From Rhodoligotrophos sp. CJ14 (lineage in GTDB: Bacteria > Pseudomonadota > Alphaproteobacteria > Rhizobiales > Im1): 64,000 bases of DNA. The position numbers were made by a program, and so were the translations under genes. The notes beneath the pieces are model-generated. The model was given only the letters and a program-made list of their open reading frames with translations, was not told where the DNA came from and did no database searches. Location of the stretch: the NCBI RefSeq assembly GCF_038811545.1, contig NZ_CP133319.1:1364001-1428000 (forward strand), written 5' to 3'. Position 1 is the first letter of the stretch; every line of letters begins with the position of its first letter. Shown here in pieces: positions 1-8,358 of the stretch.

Positions 1-4
1 TCAT
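1..4 (-). CDS. Start codon of a gene running off the left edge
   Basis: Only an ATG (complement of bases 2-4) and one further base are inside the window. It is called because a strong ribosome binding site, GGAGG on the minus strand (complement of 14-18), sits 9 nt upstream. The AT-rich stretch behind it looks like a promoter region. The product cannot be known from this window. Confidence 0.4.
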
Positions 5-398
5 GGCGTAATTCCTCCACGACCGGCCAAACCTCCCATACCGCTTGGCCCATCGCCCTTATTGCGAATAGCATTGTTGGATAATCAAAAATACCAAGGC
101 AGCAAACCAAAATAGTTTATTATATGCTGCTATTATTTCAGTTATAAAAAAATTTAATTTCTAAATAATTCCCGAGTTACAAGCGAATTTATTGCGATTA
201 TCGCGAAAGAAATCCCCAAATAAATGCAGATTTAGAGTGCCTTGGAGAAGCAAAACCACAATTCCAGACAGAACGGTCGGCATTCAAGGGCGATATTGTC
301 GGGATAGACGCAGCGAATATTCGGCGCGATCGGCGTCGCGATGGCGGTCGCGTCGATGGGATATGTGCTTGCGTGCCCCGAAGCTTTTTCGGGTCAGG
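5..398. other. AT-rich intergenic region
   Basis: No gene is supported here. Bases about 60-240 are much richer in A and T than the rest of the window, as expected for the promoter of the leftward gene that begins at base 4. The right part lies just beyond the 3' end of the LysR gene. A plus-strand reading frame that crosses this region continues antisense to the LysR gene and looks like a shadow. Confidence 0.5.
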
Positions 399-1316
399 TC
401 ACTTCAGGACGGCGTCGGGCCAATGACCGCCCTTGACCAGATGGATCATCTCTTCCCGAATAACGCGCATGGTGAGCTGAGCCGCTTCGGTAAGCGGGCG
501 CAGATTGGAATAACAGATCGAGACATCCCAGCTCAGATCCTCCTCGATAGGCACCGCCACCACATAGCCCGCATCGATGGCCTCGGTGACGCTGCCATGC
601 GGGAGAATAGCGCTTCCCTTTCCCGCGCGCGCAAGGCCCACCATCAGGGTGATGGAATCCACCTCCAGAAGCTTCGGCGTTTTGCCGGCGCGCATGTCGA
701 GCATGTCGCGGATCACATGCGGCTCATGCGGCACAATCAACGGCTTCGAGATCAGCTCCGGCAGCGAAATTGCCTTGCGGGCGCGGTTTTCGTCGGTGGC
801 CTGCATGATGGCGAACAGCTTCTCCACCAGAACGACCTCCCGGTCCAGCACCCTATGGACTTTGGGCCCATAGAGAATGGCCAGATCGATGCTGCCGCTG
901 ATGAGCCACTCATGGATCAGGGCGCTGAAGCCCTCGACCACCCGTAACGACACGCCGGGCATCATGGCGGCGCGATCATTGGCGACGAGATTGGTCAATA
1001 TGCGGGCGGCCGGCACCGGGATGCCGACGCCGACAGTCCCGGTCACCATCGCCATCTTCGCGCTCGAGGAAAAGTCGACGCGGATGCTTTCGAACTCGTT
1101 CAGAAGGGCGGTGCAGCGTTCGAGAAGCGCGAGCCCGTCATTCGTCACCCAGATCCCGCGGCCGGTGCGATGGAGGAGCTTCGTGCCCAGCTCTTCCTCA
1201 AGCAGGCGCATCTGCCGGCTGAGGGCCGGCTGCGAGATATTCAGGAACGACGCTGCCTTCGTGAAACTCTTGAGCTCGGCGACATGAACGAATGTACGTA
1301 ACTGGCGAAGGTCCAT
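399..1316 (-). CDS. LysR family transcriptional regulator
   Basis: A 305-residue LysR-type regulator of usual length. The N-terminal winged helix-turn-helix (about residues 1-60) contains the typical SFTKAASFLNISQPALSRQM helix pair. The rest is the periplasmic-binding-protein-like effector domain (about 90-295). It lies downstream of, and on the same strand as, a 3-hydroxyisobutyrate dehydrogenase-like gene and a luciferase-like monooxygenase. The inference is that it controls this catabolic cluster, including the divergent FMN reductase side. The effector is not predictable. The start is the ATG directly before DLRQLRTF, the usual LysR N-terminus. Confidence 0.9.
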   Translation of the reverse strand: MDLRQLRTFVHVAELKSFTKAASFLNISQPALSRQMRLLEEELGTKLLHRTGRGIWVTNDGLALLERCTALLNEFESIRVDFSSSAKMAMVTGTVGVGIPVPAARILTNLVANDRAAMMPGVSLRVVEGFSALIHEWLISGSIDLAILYGPKVHRVLDREVVLVEKLFAIMQATDENRARKAISLPELISKPLIVPHEPHVIRDMLDMRAGKTPKLLEVDSITLMVGLARAGKGSAILPHGSVTEAIDAGYVVAVPIEEDLSWDVSICYSNLRPLTEAAQLTMRVIREEMIHLVKGGHWPDAVLK

Positions 1317-1512
1317 TCCGGCGTCTTACAGTCTGTCGACAGGCATGGAAGCGCGAATTCCTGAGGCAAATCCGCCAGACCTGCCGGAGAATTATCGGCC
1401 GTCTATAGCCCAAGCTCTGCAGACTGTATAGATCCGGCGCTGGGGTCCGCTGCTTCCGCCACGAGGCGATCGAGGCGGCAACCGTGGCCACCGACCTCGA
1501 TCTCCGCTCGCA

Positions 1513-2496
1513 TTACGAGCCGGCGGTGGCGACCGTCTGCGTCGCGTCGTCTTCCGTTGTGCTTGCGCCGAACTCGGCGCCCGCGAGGCGCTCGAACCGC
1601 TTGATCAAATTGGCGCAATCGAGCGCCCCCTCTCCATCGGCGATCGCAGCCGCCAGGAATGCCCGCGCGGCATGAGCCATATGCAGGGGCGCGCCCATGG
1701 CTTCGGCCTCGTCTATGCCGAGCCTGACGTCCTTGAACAGCAATTCCGTCGCGAAGCGTTGCGGAAAGCTGCGGTCGAGCACGCAGTCGGGGACGCGATG
1801 GGTGGTGATGTAGCTGCGCCCCGTGGAGACATTCATGATATCGAGGACCGTCCTGGGATCGAGCCCCGCCTTGGCGGCCATGACGAGCACCTCGAATGCG
1901 GCAATGGCATTGGCGGCAAAGAGCAGGTTGTTCACCAGCTTCATGCTCTGCCCCTGTCCGGGCGCTTCCCCGACATAGAAAATGTTCTTGCCGATGAGCG
2001 CCAGAAGGGGCTGCAACGCCGTGAACACGTCGTGCCGCCCGGACACCATCAAGGTCAGTGTGCCGGCCTCGGCAGCGGAGACCCCGCCGCTGACCGGGCT
2101 GTCGAGAAAGTCGATGCCGGCCTTACCGAGCTGAGCCGCGATCCTGGTCGTGGCGGATGTGCCCGTGGTCGACAGATCCACGATCGTGCGCAAAGCACCG
2201 CCATGGATGAGGCCGTCGTTGCCGAGAGCAACCTCCGACACGATGGCTGGCGTCGGCAGCGAGCAGAATACGACGCTCGCTGCTGCCGCCACTTGCGCCG
2301 GCGATGCGGCCGCCCGAGCCCCAAGCCCCGTGAGCCTGGCGACGGCTTTCTCGTCCGGATCATAGACGATCACGGCGCGATCTGCGGCGACAAGCCGGCT
2401 GGCGATGCGCGACCCCATTGCCCCGAGGCCCACGAAACCGATCGTGTCAGCCATCATCGTCAATTCGCTTGGCGAGGCATTGGATCGGGTGGTCAC
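1513..2496 (-). CDS. NAD(P)-dependent 3-hydroxyisobutyrate dehydrogenase-like oxidoreductase
   Basis: A member of the beta-hydroxyacid dehydrogenase family, 327 residues. Seen: Rossmann motif GFVGLGAMGSRIA near the N-terminus, substrate-binding SPVSGGVSAAEAGTL, and the catalytic-lysine segment GQSMKLVNN. Family members oxidise 3-hydroxyisobutyrate, tartronate semialdehyde or similar short hydroxyacids; the substrate here is unknown. The GTG start overlaps the stop of the upstream monooxygenase by 4 bases (GTGA), which argues for translational coupling. An ATG 13 codons later (complement of 2455-2457), just before ADTIGFVG, is the alternative start. Confidence 0.88.
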   Translation of the reverse strand: MTTRSNASPSELTMMADTIGFVGLGAMGSRIASRLVAADRAVIVYDPDEKAVARLTGLGARAAASPAQVAAAASVVFCSLPTPAIVSEVALGNDGLIHGGALRTIVDLSTTGTSATTRIAAQLGKAGIDFLDSPVSGGVSAAEAGTLTLMVSGRHDVFTALQPLLALIGKNIFYVGEAPGQGQSMKLVNNLLFAANAIAAFEVLVMAAKAGLDPRTVLDIMNVSTGRSYITTHRVPDCVLDRSFPQRFATELLFKDVRLGIDEAEAMGAPLHMAHAARAFLAAAIADGEGALDCANLIKRFERLAGAEFGASTTEDDATQTVATAGS

Positions 2497-3569
2497 TCGG
2501 CAGCCGCCTGTTTCGGCTGCTTCAGGGCGGGCATGACCTCCTTGGCGAAGAGCTCGAGCGACTTCATCGTATTCTCGCTGCCGTAATAGGGCGGGAAGTG
2601 AAGCATCATAGACGTGAACCCGGTCTTGGCGTGCAGATCCTTGATGCGGTCGCGCACGGTCGCCGGCGAACCGTGGATGATCGTGGTCTGGTTGATGTTG
2701 TCGTAGGTGGTTTCCTGCACCTGTCCGCTCTTTGAGCGGGTGGTGCCGAGATAGCCCACCGTCTGCTTGCCGTCGAAGGCGGCGAAATGCCGGAGAATGC
2801 CGGCCTCGCTGTCGCGCTTGGCCTGCTCGTCGGTCTCGGCCACATAGACCCAGCGCGCGACGTCGATGTCACCGAAGGCCGGGTTCTTCCGCAAATGCGC
2901 GGGCGCCCGCTCCAGCGCTTCCTTGTATCTCGCCACGTCCTTTGCCAGGTCGGCGATCGGCGTCAGCGACGACAGCATGAGCCCGAAGCCCATTTCGCCC
3001 GCCGTGGCCAGCGACCGCTCGGTCGCGGCGGCGAGATAGAGCGGCGGATAGGGTTGCTGGATCGACTGCGGAAAGATCTCGAATTCGTCTGGGATTGTGA
3101 TGTTGAAATACTTGCCCTTGTGGGTCGCGCGCCGGTTGGAGAACAACTCCAGGATGAGCGGCAGCGCTTCCTCTTGGATGTCGCGGCGCTCTTCGAAGGG
3201 AACACCCAGACCCTCGAACTCATAGGGACGGTAGCCGGATCCGAAGCCGATCGCGACGCGGCCATTGGTGAGAATGTCGAGGAGGGCGGCATTCTCGACG
3301 ACGCGAACCGGATTGTTAAGCGGCAGTGTGACGATGCCCGCGCCGAGCTTGATGGTCTTCGTCAGGCCGGCGAGATAGCCCATATAGACGTTCACGTCCG
3401 GCATGATGCCGTATTTGTTGCTGAAGTGATGCTCAGCCAGCCAGGCGCAATCATAGCCCAGCTTGTCGGCCGCGATGATCTGGCTGGTCACCCGCGCGTG
3501 GACGCCTCGATGGGGATAGGGCTCGATATCGATATTGGGATGCGACGTAAAAAGAATGCCAAAATCCAT
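2493..3569 (-). CDS. LLM class (luciferase-like) flavin-dependent monooxygenase
   Basis: A 358-residue protein of the bacterial luciferase-like TIM-barrel family. These enzymes use reduced FMN (or F420) supplied by a partner reductase to oxygenate small organic substrates. The AEHHF segment, GFGSGYRPYEF and the C-terminal region PATVRDRIKDLHAKTG are characteristic. It is the first gene of a leftward unit with the hydroxyacid dehydrogenase. A putative FMN reductase is transcribed divergently 249 bp away and could supply FMNH2. The substrate is not identifiable from sequence. Confidence 0.88.
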   Translation of the reverse strand: MDFGILFTSHPNIDIEPYPHRGVHARVTSQIIAADKLGYDCAWLAEHHFSNKYGIMPDVNVYMGYLAGLTKTIKLGAGIVTLPLNNPVRVVENAALLDILTNGRVAIGFGSGYRPYEFEGLGVPFEERRDIQEEALPLILELFSNRRATHKGKYFNITIPDEFEIFPQSIQQPYPPLYLAAATERSLATAGEMGFGLMLSSLTPIADLAKDVARYKEALERAPAHLRKNPAFGDIDVARWVYVAETDEQAKRDSEAGILRHFAAFDGKQTVGYLGTTRSKSGQVQETTYDNINQTTIIHGSPATVRDRIKDLHAKTGFTSMMLHFPPYYGSENTMKSLELFAKEVMPALKQPKQAAAE

Positions 3570-3818
3570 CTGGGGCTCCGGTTGATGCGCTGATGGGTTA
3601 TCGTTGCGGCCATTGGGCCGCTCCGGAAGCCGCTCTTGCCAATATAATTTTTTTGTATCGGTTATTGAATCGCCTTATCCACCCCGCGCATCGCCGCGCG
3701 CGGCAGCATAACCGGCATCGATATCAGAAGAATATTATTTCTATTTGCCGTCCCCCTCCCGACCTTTCAAACACAGAGCAAGACTGTATCCGCTCCAACG
3801 ACGGGGCGAGGAGAGACA
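3570..3818. promoter_or_regulatory. Divergent promoter region between monooxygenase and FMN reductase
   Basis: A 249-bp gap between two divergently transcribed genes, with AT-rich blocks at about 3640-3670 and 3720-3750 in an otherwise GC-rich neighbourhood. It must carry promoters for both directions and is a likely target for the LysR regulator of the cluster. No single operator could be fixed by eye. Confidence 0.45.
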
Positions 3819-4424
3819 ATGACACGTCGCGTTAAATACATCGTGGGCATTGGCGGCACGCTTCGCGTCAATTCCTCGACAGAACTTGCCGTCAGGCACA
3901 TCCTGAAGCATGCATCTGATCTGGGGGCGGATACCGAGATGTTCCCGGGGGCCGATCTCACCTTTCCTCTTTATGATCCGGGCGCTGTCCTGCCGGCGTC
4001 AGCCTCCCGCCTGATCGGCGCGGTGCGCAAGGCCGATGCGATCGTCATCGGATCGCCTGGCTATCACGGCAGCGTTTCCGGCCTCATCAAAAACGCGCTC
4101 GACTATGTGGAGGCAACGGCTCGCGACCCGCTCCCCTATTTCACTGGCCGCCCGGTCGCCTGCCTGGCGACAGGATCCGGGTGGCAGGGGGCGAACACGA
4201 CCTTGAGCGCCCTGCGCAGCATCGTGCATGCGCTGCGCGGCTGGCCCACGCCCCTCGGCGCAGCGCTCAACTCGCAGATCAAGCTGTTCACGCCAGAGGG
4301 CGAGTGCCTGCTGCCGGAGGTCGACAGCCAATTGCAGATCATGGCCCGCCAGCTGATGGAATTCCATGGCGGTCAGTGGGCGCCGGTGGCGGAAAGATCT
4401 AAAGCCGGACGGGTGATGGCATGA
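3819..4424 (+). CDS. NADPH-dependent FMN reductase family protein
   Basis: A 201-residue flavodoxin-fold protein. IVGIGGTLRVNSSTELAVRHIL is the phosphate-binding loop region, followed by the GSPGYHGSVSGLIKNALDY segment typical of the NADPH-dependent FMN/azo reductase family. The ATG has a GGAG-type Shine-Dalgarno in GAGGAGAGACA just upstream. It is divergent from the luciferase-like monooxygenase; by inference it delivers FMNH2 to that enzyme as a two-component monooxygenase. It could instead be a quinone or azo reductase. Confidence 0.87.
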   Translation: MTRRVKYIVGIGGTLRVNSSTELAVRHILKHASDLGADTEMFPGADLTFPLYDPGAVLPASASRLIGAVRKADAIVIGSPGYHGSVSGLIKNALDYVEATARDPLPYFTGRPVACLATGSGWQGANTTLSALRSIVHALRGWPTPLGAALNSQIKLFTPEGECLLPEVDSQLQIMARQLMEFHGGQWAPVAERSKAGRVMA

Positions 4425-4487
4425 AAGCAGCCGGCTCCACGTGAAGGCGGCTTTGCCCGTGAGCCCAGCTTCGGCTCGCGATGGCGA

Positions 4488-4862
4488 TCAGATCAGGTTT
4501 CTTTCCTTCAGAACGTCCTCGGCGACCCGATTGGCCTCGATGCCGGCCGGAAGGCCGCAATAGATCACGCTCTGCAGGATGACTTCCTTGATCTCTTCCA
4601 CCGTGCAGCCATTGGTGATGGCGCCGCCGACATGCAGGCGCAGCTCGGCGCTTTTTCCCATTGCCGTCAACATCGCTATGCAGAGCAGGCTGCGCGTCTT
4701 CGGCGGCAATCCGGGCCGCTGCCAGATCTCGCCAAAGCAATATTCCTCGGAAAGCGCGCGCAGATCCTTGTTGAAATCATTCGTGGAGGCTTCTCTCTTT
4801 TGAAAATAGCTTTCCCCGATGATTTTTCTCAACAGACCGCGGCCCATCTCGCGTTTGCTCAC
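4488..4862 (-). CDS. Carboxymuconolactone decarboxylase family protein
   Basis: The conserved protein is about 124 residues. It has the all-helical CMD/AhpD fold, with EYCFGEIWQRPGLPPKTRSL and AELRLHVGGAITNGCTVEEI very close to PcaC-type gamma-carboxymuconolactone decarboxylases of the protocatechuate branch. The frame stays open upstream, but that part is not CMD-like and runs into the divergent SMP-30 gene. I therefore chose the GTG at 4862, which has GAGGAG 7 nt upstream. An ATG 5 codons later is possible. Its place beside a lactonase-like gene suggests ring-cleavage product metabolism. Confidence 0.85.
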   Translation of the reverse strand: MSKREMGRGLLRKIIGESYFQKREASTNDFNKDLRALSEEYCFGEIWQRPGLPPKTRSLLCIAMLTAMGKSAELRLHVGGAITNGCTVEEIKEVILQSVIYCGLPAGIEANRVAEDVLKERNLI

Positions 4863-5030
4863 ACCTGCACTCCTCAGATCCGCCGAACACAGATTAGACA
4901 ATCGGAGATGATTAGGAGCGAAACGGACGGGCCTCCAAATAAAAAGAAATGATATCTCGTATGACCGTTCCGTTCTTGACCCTGTGACGAGAGACATGCT
5001 GCCTCCGATGGAATATCGAGGCAATTGGTC

Positions 5031-5945
5031 ATGCATTTTGTTGATGTGGCATCGGGGCTGCGCTTCCCGGAAGGGCCGGTGGCGATGGCCGACGGCTCGC
5101 TGCTCGTAGTCGAGATCGAACGGGGCACGCTGACGCGGATCGGCGCGGATGGCGGACAGACGGTTGCCGCTCAGCTCGGCGGCGGACCAAACGGCGCGGC
5201 GCTCGGCCCGGATGGACATTGCTATGTCTGCAACAATGGCGGCTTCTCCTGGGTCGAGGACAGGTTCGGCCTACGCCCGCAAGGCATTTCCACCGATTAT
5301 GAAAGAGGCTCCATTCAACGCGTCGATCTTAAGACGGGCCGCGTCGAGACCGTCTATGACAGCAGCGACCGGGGTCCTCTGAACGGCCCAAACGATCTCG
5401 TCTTCGATGCGGCCGGCGGCTTCTACTTCACCGATTTTGGCAAGATACGCCAACGTCATCTGGATCGGGGCGCCGTCTTCTACGCGACGGCGGACGGCAG
5501 CATGATCCGCGAGGTCATCTTTCCGCTGCTGACGCCGAACGGCATCGCCCTCTCGGCTGATGAAACGACGCTTTATGTGAGCGAAACCGAACCGGCCCGC
5601 GTCTGGGTCTTTGATCTCGAAGCCCCCGGACAGATCCGCAAGCAGCCATGGCCTTCACCGAATGGCGGACGCCTCCTGGCGGGTTTCGGCGGCTATGAAC
5701 GGCTCGATTCCATGGCCCTGGACCAGGACGGCAATATCTGCGTCGCCGCGATCGTATCCGGCGGCATCTATGTGATCGGCTCCGGCGGCGCCTATCGTCA
5801 CGTGAAGCTCCCGGGCACGTATGCAACCAATATCTGCTTCGGGGGCCCTGACCTCAGAACGGCCTATGTAACCCTGTCGAGCACGGGCCGGGTCATCGCA
5901 TTGCCCTGGCAGACGGCAGGACTGCGGCCGAATTTCTCGAGCTGA
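5031..5945 (+). CDS. SMP-30/gluconolactonase/LRE family protein
   Basis: A 304-residue six-bladed beta-propeller of the SMP-30/gluconolactonase family. Seen: GLRFPEGPVAMADGSLLVVE, the GGGPNGAALGPDG segment, the NGPNDLVFDAAGGFYFTD metal-site region, and LTPNGIALSADETTLYVSE. The family hydrolyses lactones with a divalent metal. The ATG at 5031 is preferred over the in-frame TTG six bases earlier because GAGG (5018-5021) lies 9 nt upstream. It is divergent from the carboxymuconolactone decarboxylase-like gene; the two may process a ring-cleavage lactone together (inference). Confidence 0.88.
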   Translation: MHFVDVASGLRFPEGPVAMADGSLLVVEIERGTLTRIGADGGQTVAAQLGGGPNGAALGPDGHCYVCNNGGFSWVEDRFGLRPQGISTDYERGSIQRVDLKTGRVETVYDSSDRGPLNGPNDLVFDAAGGFYFTDFGKIRQRHLDRGAVFYATADGSMIREVIFPLLTPNGIALSADETTLYVSETEPARVWVFDLEAPGQIRKQPWPSPNGGRLLAGFGGYERLDSMALDQDGNICVAAIVSGGIYVIGSGGAYRHVKLPGTYATNICFGGPDLRTAYVTLSSTGRVIALPWQTAGLRPNFSS

Positions 5946-6015
5946 CTTCTTTCGTACCCAATTTCCAGTGATCCAATCGGCATCAAATGGAAGGGCAGAT
6001 CGATTGGCAATCGCC

Positions 6016-6032
6016 ATTACCTGCAAGGTAAT
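6016..6032. promoter_or_regulatory. Perfect palindrome ATTACCT-GCA-AGGTAAT (putative operator)
   Basis: A 7-bp perfect inverted repeat around a 3-nt centre, with weaker outer symmetry (GGCAA before, TTGCC after). It lies about 55 bp before the membrane-protein gene at 6088, a normal place for a dimeric repressor site. The regulator is unknown; the XRE/MmyB gene two genes downstream is one candidate. Confidence 0.5.
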
Positions 6033-6087
6033 CGATTTGCCTTCCGATCTGGCGTCAAATCTCGCCATCACGAACTGGAGATTAGCA

Positions 6088-6462
6088 ATGACGCTCAACA
6101 AAATCCTTAGCTTCGATGCTCTGACCTGCGCGCTGATGGGTCTGGGCCTGGTCTTGTTAGCCCCCGCGCTCTCGGCGATGATGGCGCTGCCGCAGAGCCT
6201 CCTCTTCTATGCAGGATGCTTGCTTTTCCCGATCGCCATCTTCATGGCGACCTTGGCCAACCAGGACCGTCCCTGGGCTGCCGGACTATGGATCGTCATC
6301 CTCGGCAACGCTGCCTGGGCAGTGGCCAGCCTCGCCGTCTTGGTCCTCGCAGACCCCAACCTTCTTGGCGCGGGCTTCTTGATCCTTCAGGCCTTGGTGG
6401 TGGCCCTCTTGGCCCTGGCCGAATTTCATGCGGGCCCCCGCCATCCGGCAGCCATTGCCTGA
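6088..6462 (+). CDS. Small integral membrane protein, four predicted helices
   Basis: 124 residues, almost entirely hydrophobic, with about four transmembrane segments (roughly residues 10-30, 38-55, 66-88 and 92-112). No enzymatic motif is visible; I do not recognise a characterised family. The ATG at 6088 is chosen over an upstream in-frame ATG because it directly precedes the first hydrophobic segment, has GGAG 8-11 nt upstream, and the longer version would run through the palindrome at 6016. It probably forms a short transcription unit with the VOC and XRE genes that follow. Confidence 0.7.
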   Translation: MTLNKILSFDALTCALMGLGLVLLAPALSAMMALPQSLLFYAGCLLFPIAIFMATLANQDRPWAAGLWIVILGNAAWAVASLAVLVLADPNLLGAGFLILQALVVALLALAEFHAGPRHPAAIA

Positions 6463-6529
6463 AGGCGGGCCCCAGCTCGCCGTCAGCCCGCTGCAGACGG
6501 AGCAAGCCCCAGAACTATGGAGAGCCCCA

Positions 6530-6958
6530 ATGAAGGTCCGCGATTTCTATCCACTCATCACCACGCCGCATCTCGCGGACGTACGGGATTTCTATGTCGC
6601 CCAATTCGGGTTCCAAGTGGTCTTCGAAGCCAGTTGGTTCGTCTACCTCATTGGTCCGGGCGAGGACGGCACACGTGGAGCGACACTTGCGTTCATGCAC
6701 CCAGACCATCCCACCCGCCCGCCTGGCCCGGAAAGCTTCAACGGTCTGGGCATGATCCTTACGATCGAGGTCGGCGATGCCGCATCGGCTTTCGATCGCC
6801 TGAAGGATGGCGACGCGCCGATTGTTCATCCCCTGACTGACGAAAAATGGGGCCAGCGGCGGTTCATGACGCGGGATCCCGCCGGGATCCTGGTCGATGT
6901 GGTCGAGCAGATTGAGCCGGCTGCAGGATTCTGGGACCAGTATATGGCTGAGGACTAA
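6530..6958 (+). CDS. VOC family (glyoxalase/bleomycin resistance-like) protein
   Basis: A 142-residue single-polypeptide vicinal oxygen chelate protein. It begins with YPLITTPHLADVRDFYVAQFGFQVVFE and ends with the RFMTRDPAGILVDVVEQ strand. Family members are dioxygenases, glyoxalases or antibiotic-binding proteins; the activity here is unknown. The ATG at 6530 has GGAGAG just upstream. The gene sits 67 nt after the membrane protein and 48 nt before the XRE regulator, consistent with a three-gene unit. Confidence 0.83.
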   Translation: MKVRDFYPLITTPHLADVRDFYVAQFGFQVVFEASWFVYLIGPGEDGTRGATLAFMHPDHPTRPPGPESFNGLGMILTIEVGDAASAFDRLKDGDAPIVHPLTDEKWGQRRFMTRDPAGILVDVVEQIEPAAGFWDQYMAED

Positions 6959-7006
6959 GACAGCGACGGCGAGCAGAGGTTATTGAGACCAGGGGTAAAA
7001 TGGCAG

Positions 7007-7786
7007 ATGGCACAGCAGACGGCGATCAGTGTCGGCGATCACCTTCGCGCCTGGCGGGAGCGGCATCGCCTCAGTCAGCTCCAATGCGCGCTCGAGGCTG
7101 ACATTTCGCAGCGCCACCTGAGCTTCCTCGAAACGGGACGGGCAAGGCCCAGCCGCGACATGGTCATCCACCTGGCTGAACGGCTGAATATCCCGTTGCG
7201 GGAGCGCAACGCCGCCCTGCTCGCCGCCGGCTTCGCCCCTGCCTATACCGAGCGGGACCTCGATGACCCCGAAATGGAAGCAGCGCGGTCGGCCCTGCAA
7301 ATGATCCTGAAGGGGCACGAGCCTTATCCAGCACTCGCGGTCGACCGTCATTGGCAGATGCTTCATGCCAATGCCGCTATTGGCCCGCTCCTCACCGGAG
7401 TTACTGACGCAAAGCTGCTCGAACCGCCGATCAATGTGCTTCGAGTGAGCCTCCATCCCCAAGGCCTTGCTCCGATGATCGAAAATCTGGGCGAATGGCG
7501 TGACCACCTGCTCCATCGGCTCAGCCGGCAGATCGCTGCGACGCGTGACGACGTATTGATCCGGTTACAGGCGGAACTGTTGAGCTACGGAAACGGCGAG
7601 ACCAAAGAAGTCGGAAGTCCTGCGAGTGTGCTGGTGCCCTTCCGGCTCAGAACGCCGGGCGGAACCCTGTCATTCATCTCGACCACCACCGTCTTCGGCA
7701 CTCCCAGAGACGTGCTGCTATCGGAGCTGGCCATCGAAGCCTTCTTTCCGGCCGATCAGGCGACTGCACAACTCATCGGGAAATAA
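7007..7786 (+). CDS. XRE family regulator with MmyB-like ligand-binding domain
   Basis: 259 residues. The N-terminal HTH (about residues 10-65) contains GDHLRAWRERHRLSQLQCALEADISQRHLSFLETGRARPSR (quoted in two overlapping halves in the family signature). The rest matches the MmyB-like ligand-binding region found in many actinobacterial and proteobacterial regulators, with LAVDRHWQMLHANAA. An in-frame TTG eight codons upstream is possible; the ATG at 7007 gives the normal N-terminus. It may autoregulate the unit starting at 6088. Confidence 0.87.
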   Translation: MAQQTAISVGDHLRAWRERHRLSQLQCALEADISQRHLSFLETGRARPSRDMVIHLAERLNIPLRERNAALLAAGFAPAYTERDLDDPEMEAARSALQMILKGHEPYPALAVDRHWQMLHANAAIGPLLTGVTDAKLLEPPINVLRVSLHPQGLAPMIENLGEWRDHLLHRLSRQIAATRDDVLIRLQAELLSYGNGETKEVGSPASVLVPFRLRTPGGTLSFISTTTVFGTPRDVLLSELAIEAFFPADQATAQLIGK

Positions 7787-7844
7787 AGAATTTTCGAGAA
7801 GAAAGCTTTTTGGGGTGAACCCAATGCCATGGGCATTTCTGGCC

Positions 7845-8237
7845 CTAGTCCTCGAAGCGGTTCGTGGCGTCACGGTCCCGCTCGTACTGTCTCTTGAGCG
7901 GAAATGGTGGCAACCACGACTCGCGACGAATGGTCCAGCTTTCATAGCTTGGCGTGAGTTGGTCAGGGGCATCGAGGGACCCTAGGTTCACTTCGATTTC
8001 GTCTGCGGTGCGTGCGAACACCGAGGAACCGCAACGCGGGCAGAAAAACCGTCCGGCATAGTCGCGTGTTTCGCCTTCGATCGTCACCGCCTCCTGAGGG
8101 AAGATCGCCGACGCGTGAAACAGCGCGCCGTGATGCTTGCGGCAGTCGAGACAGTGACAAAGGCCGACCCGGTATGGCCGACCCGACGCCACGATTCGCA
8201 CATTCCCGCACAGGCAACTGCCGGTGAACCGGTCCAT
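7845..8237 (-). CDS. GFA family (glutathione-dependent formaldehyde-activating-like) zinc protein
   Basis: A 130-residue GFA-family protein. Zinc-ligand cysteines are visible as CLCG near residue 8, CHCLDC near 27, and CPRCG near 66. The family takes its name from an enzyme proposed to help condense formaldehyde with glutathione, but most members have no proven activity. It stands alone on the minus strand, tail to tail with the XRE gene. Its promoter would lie in the 121-bp gap before paoC. Confidence 0.87.
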   Translation of the reverse strand: MDRFTGSCLCGNVRIVASGRPYRVGLCHCLDCRKHHGALFHASAIFPQEAVTIEGETRDYAGRFFCPRCGSSVFARTADEIEVNLGSLDAPDQLTPSYESWTIRRESWLPPFPLKRQYERDRDATNRFED

Positions 8238-8358
8238 TCCTGCCTCCCCTCCAAGTCAAGCTGCCAAAATGATTAGAACCAACAGCACGCTCATGACAAT
8301 CGCCCCCTGCGGGCGCGGAGCGCCTGATGGCGGCGCAGCAGCCGTCCTGCGTTCCGCG

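Noticed and set aside
192-947. A plus-strand open frame crossing the left intergenic region
   Set aside because: Most of it is antisense to the LysR gene and no Shine-Dalgarno or domain supports it.
4863-5219. N-terminal extension of the carboxymuconolactone decarboxylase gene
   Set aside because: It overlaps the start of the divergent SMP-30 gene, is not CMD-like, and a GTG with a strong Shine-Dalgarno marks the proper start.
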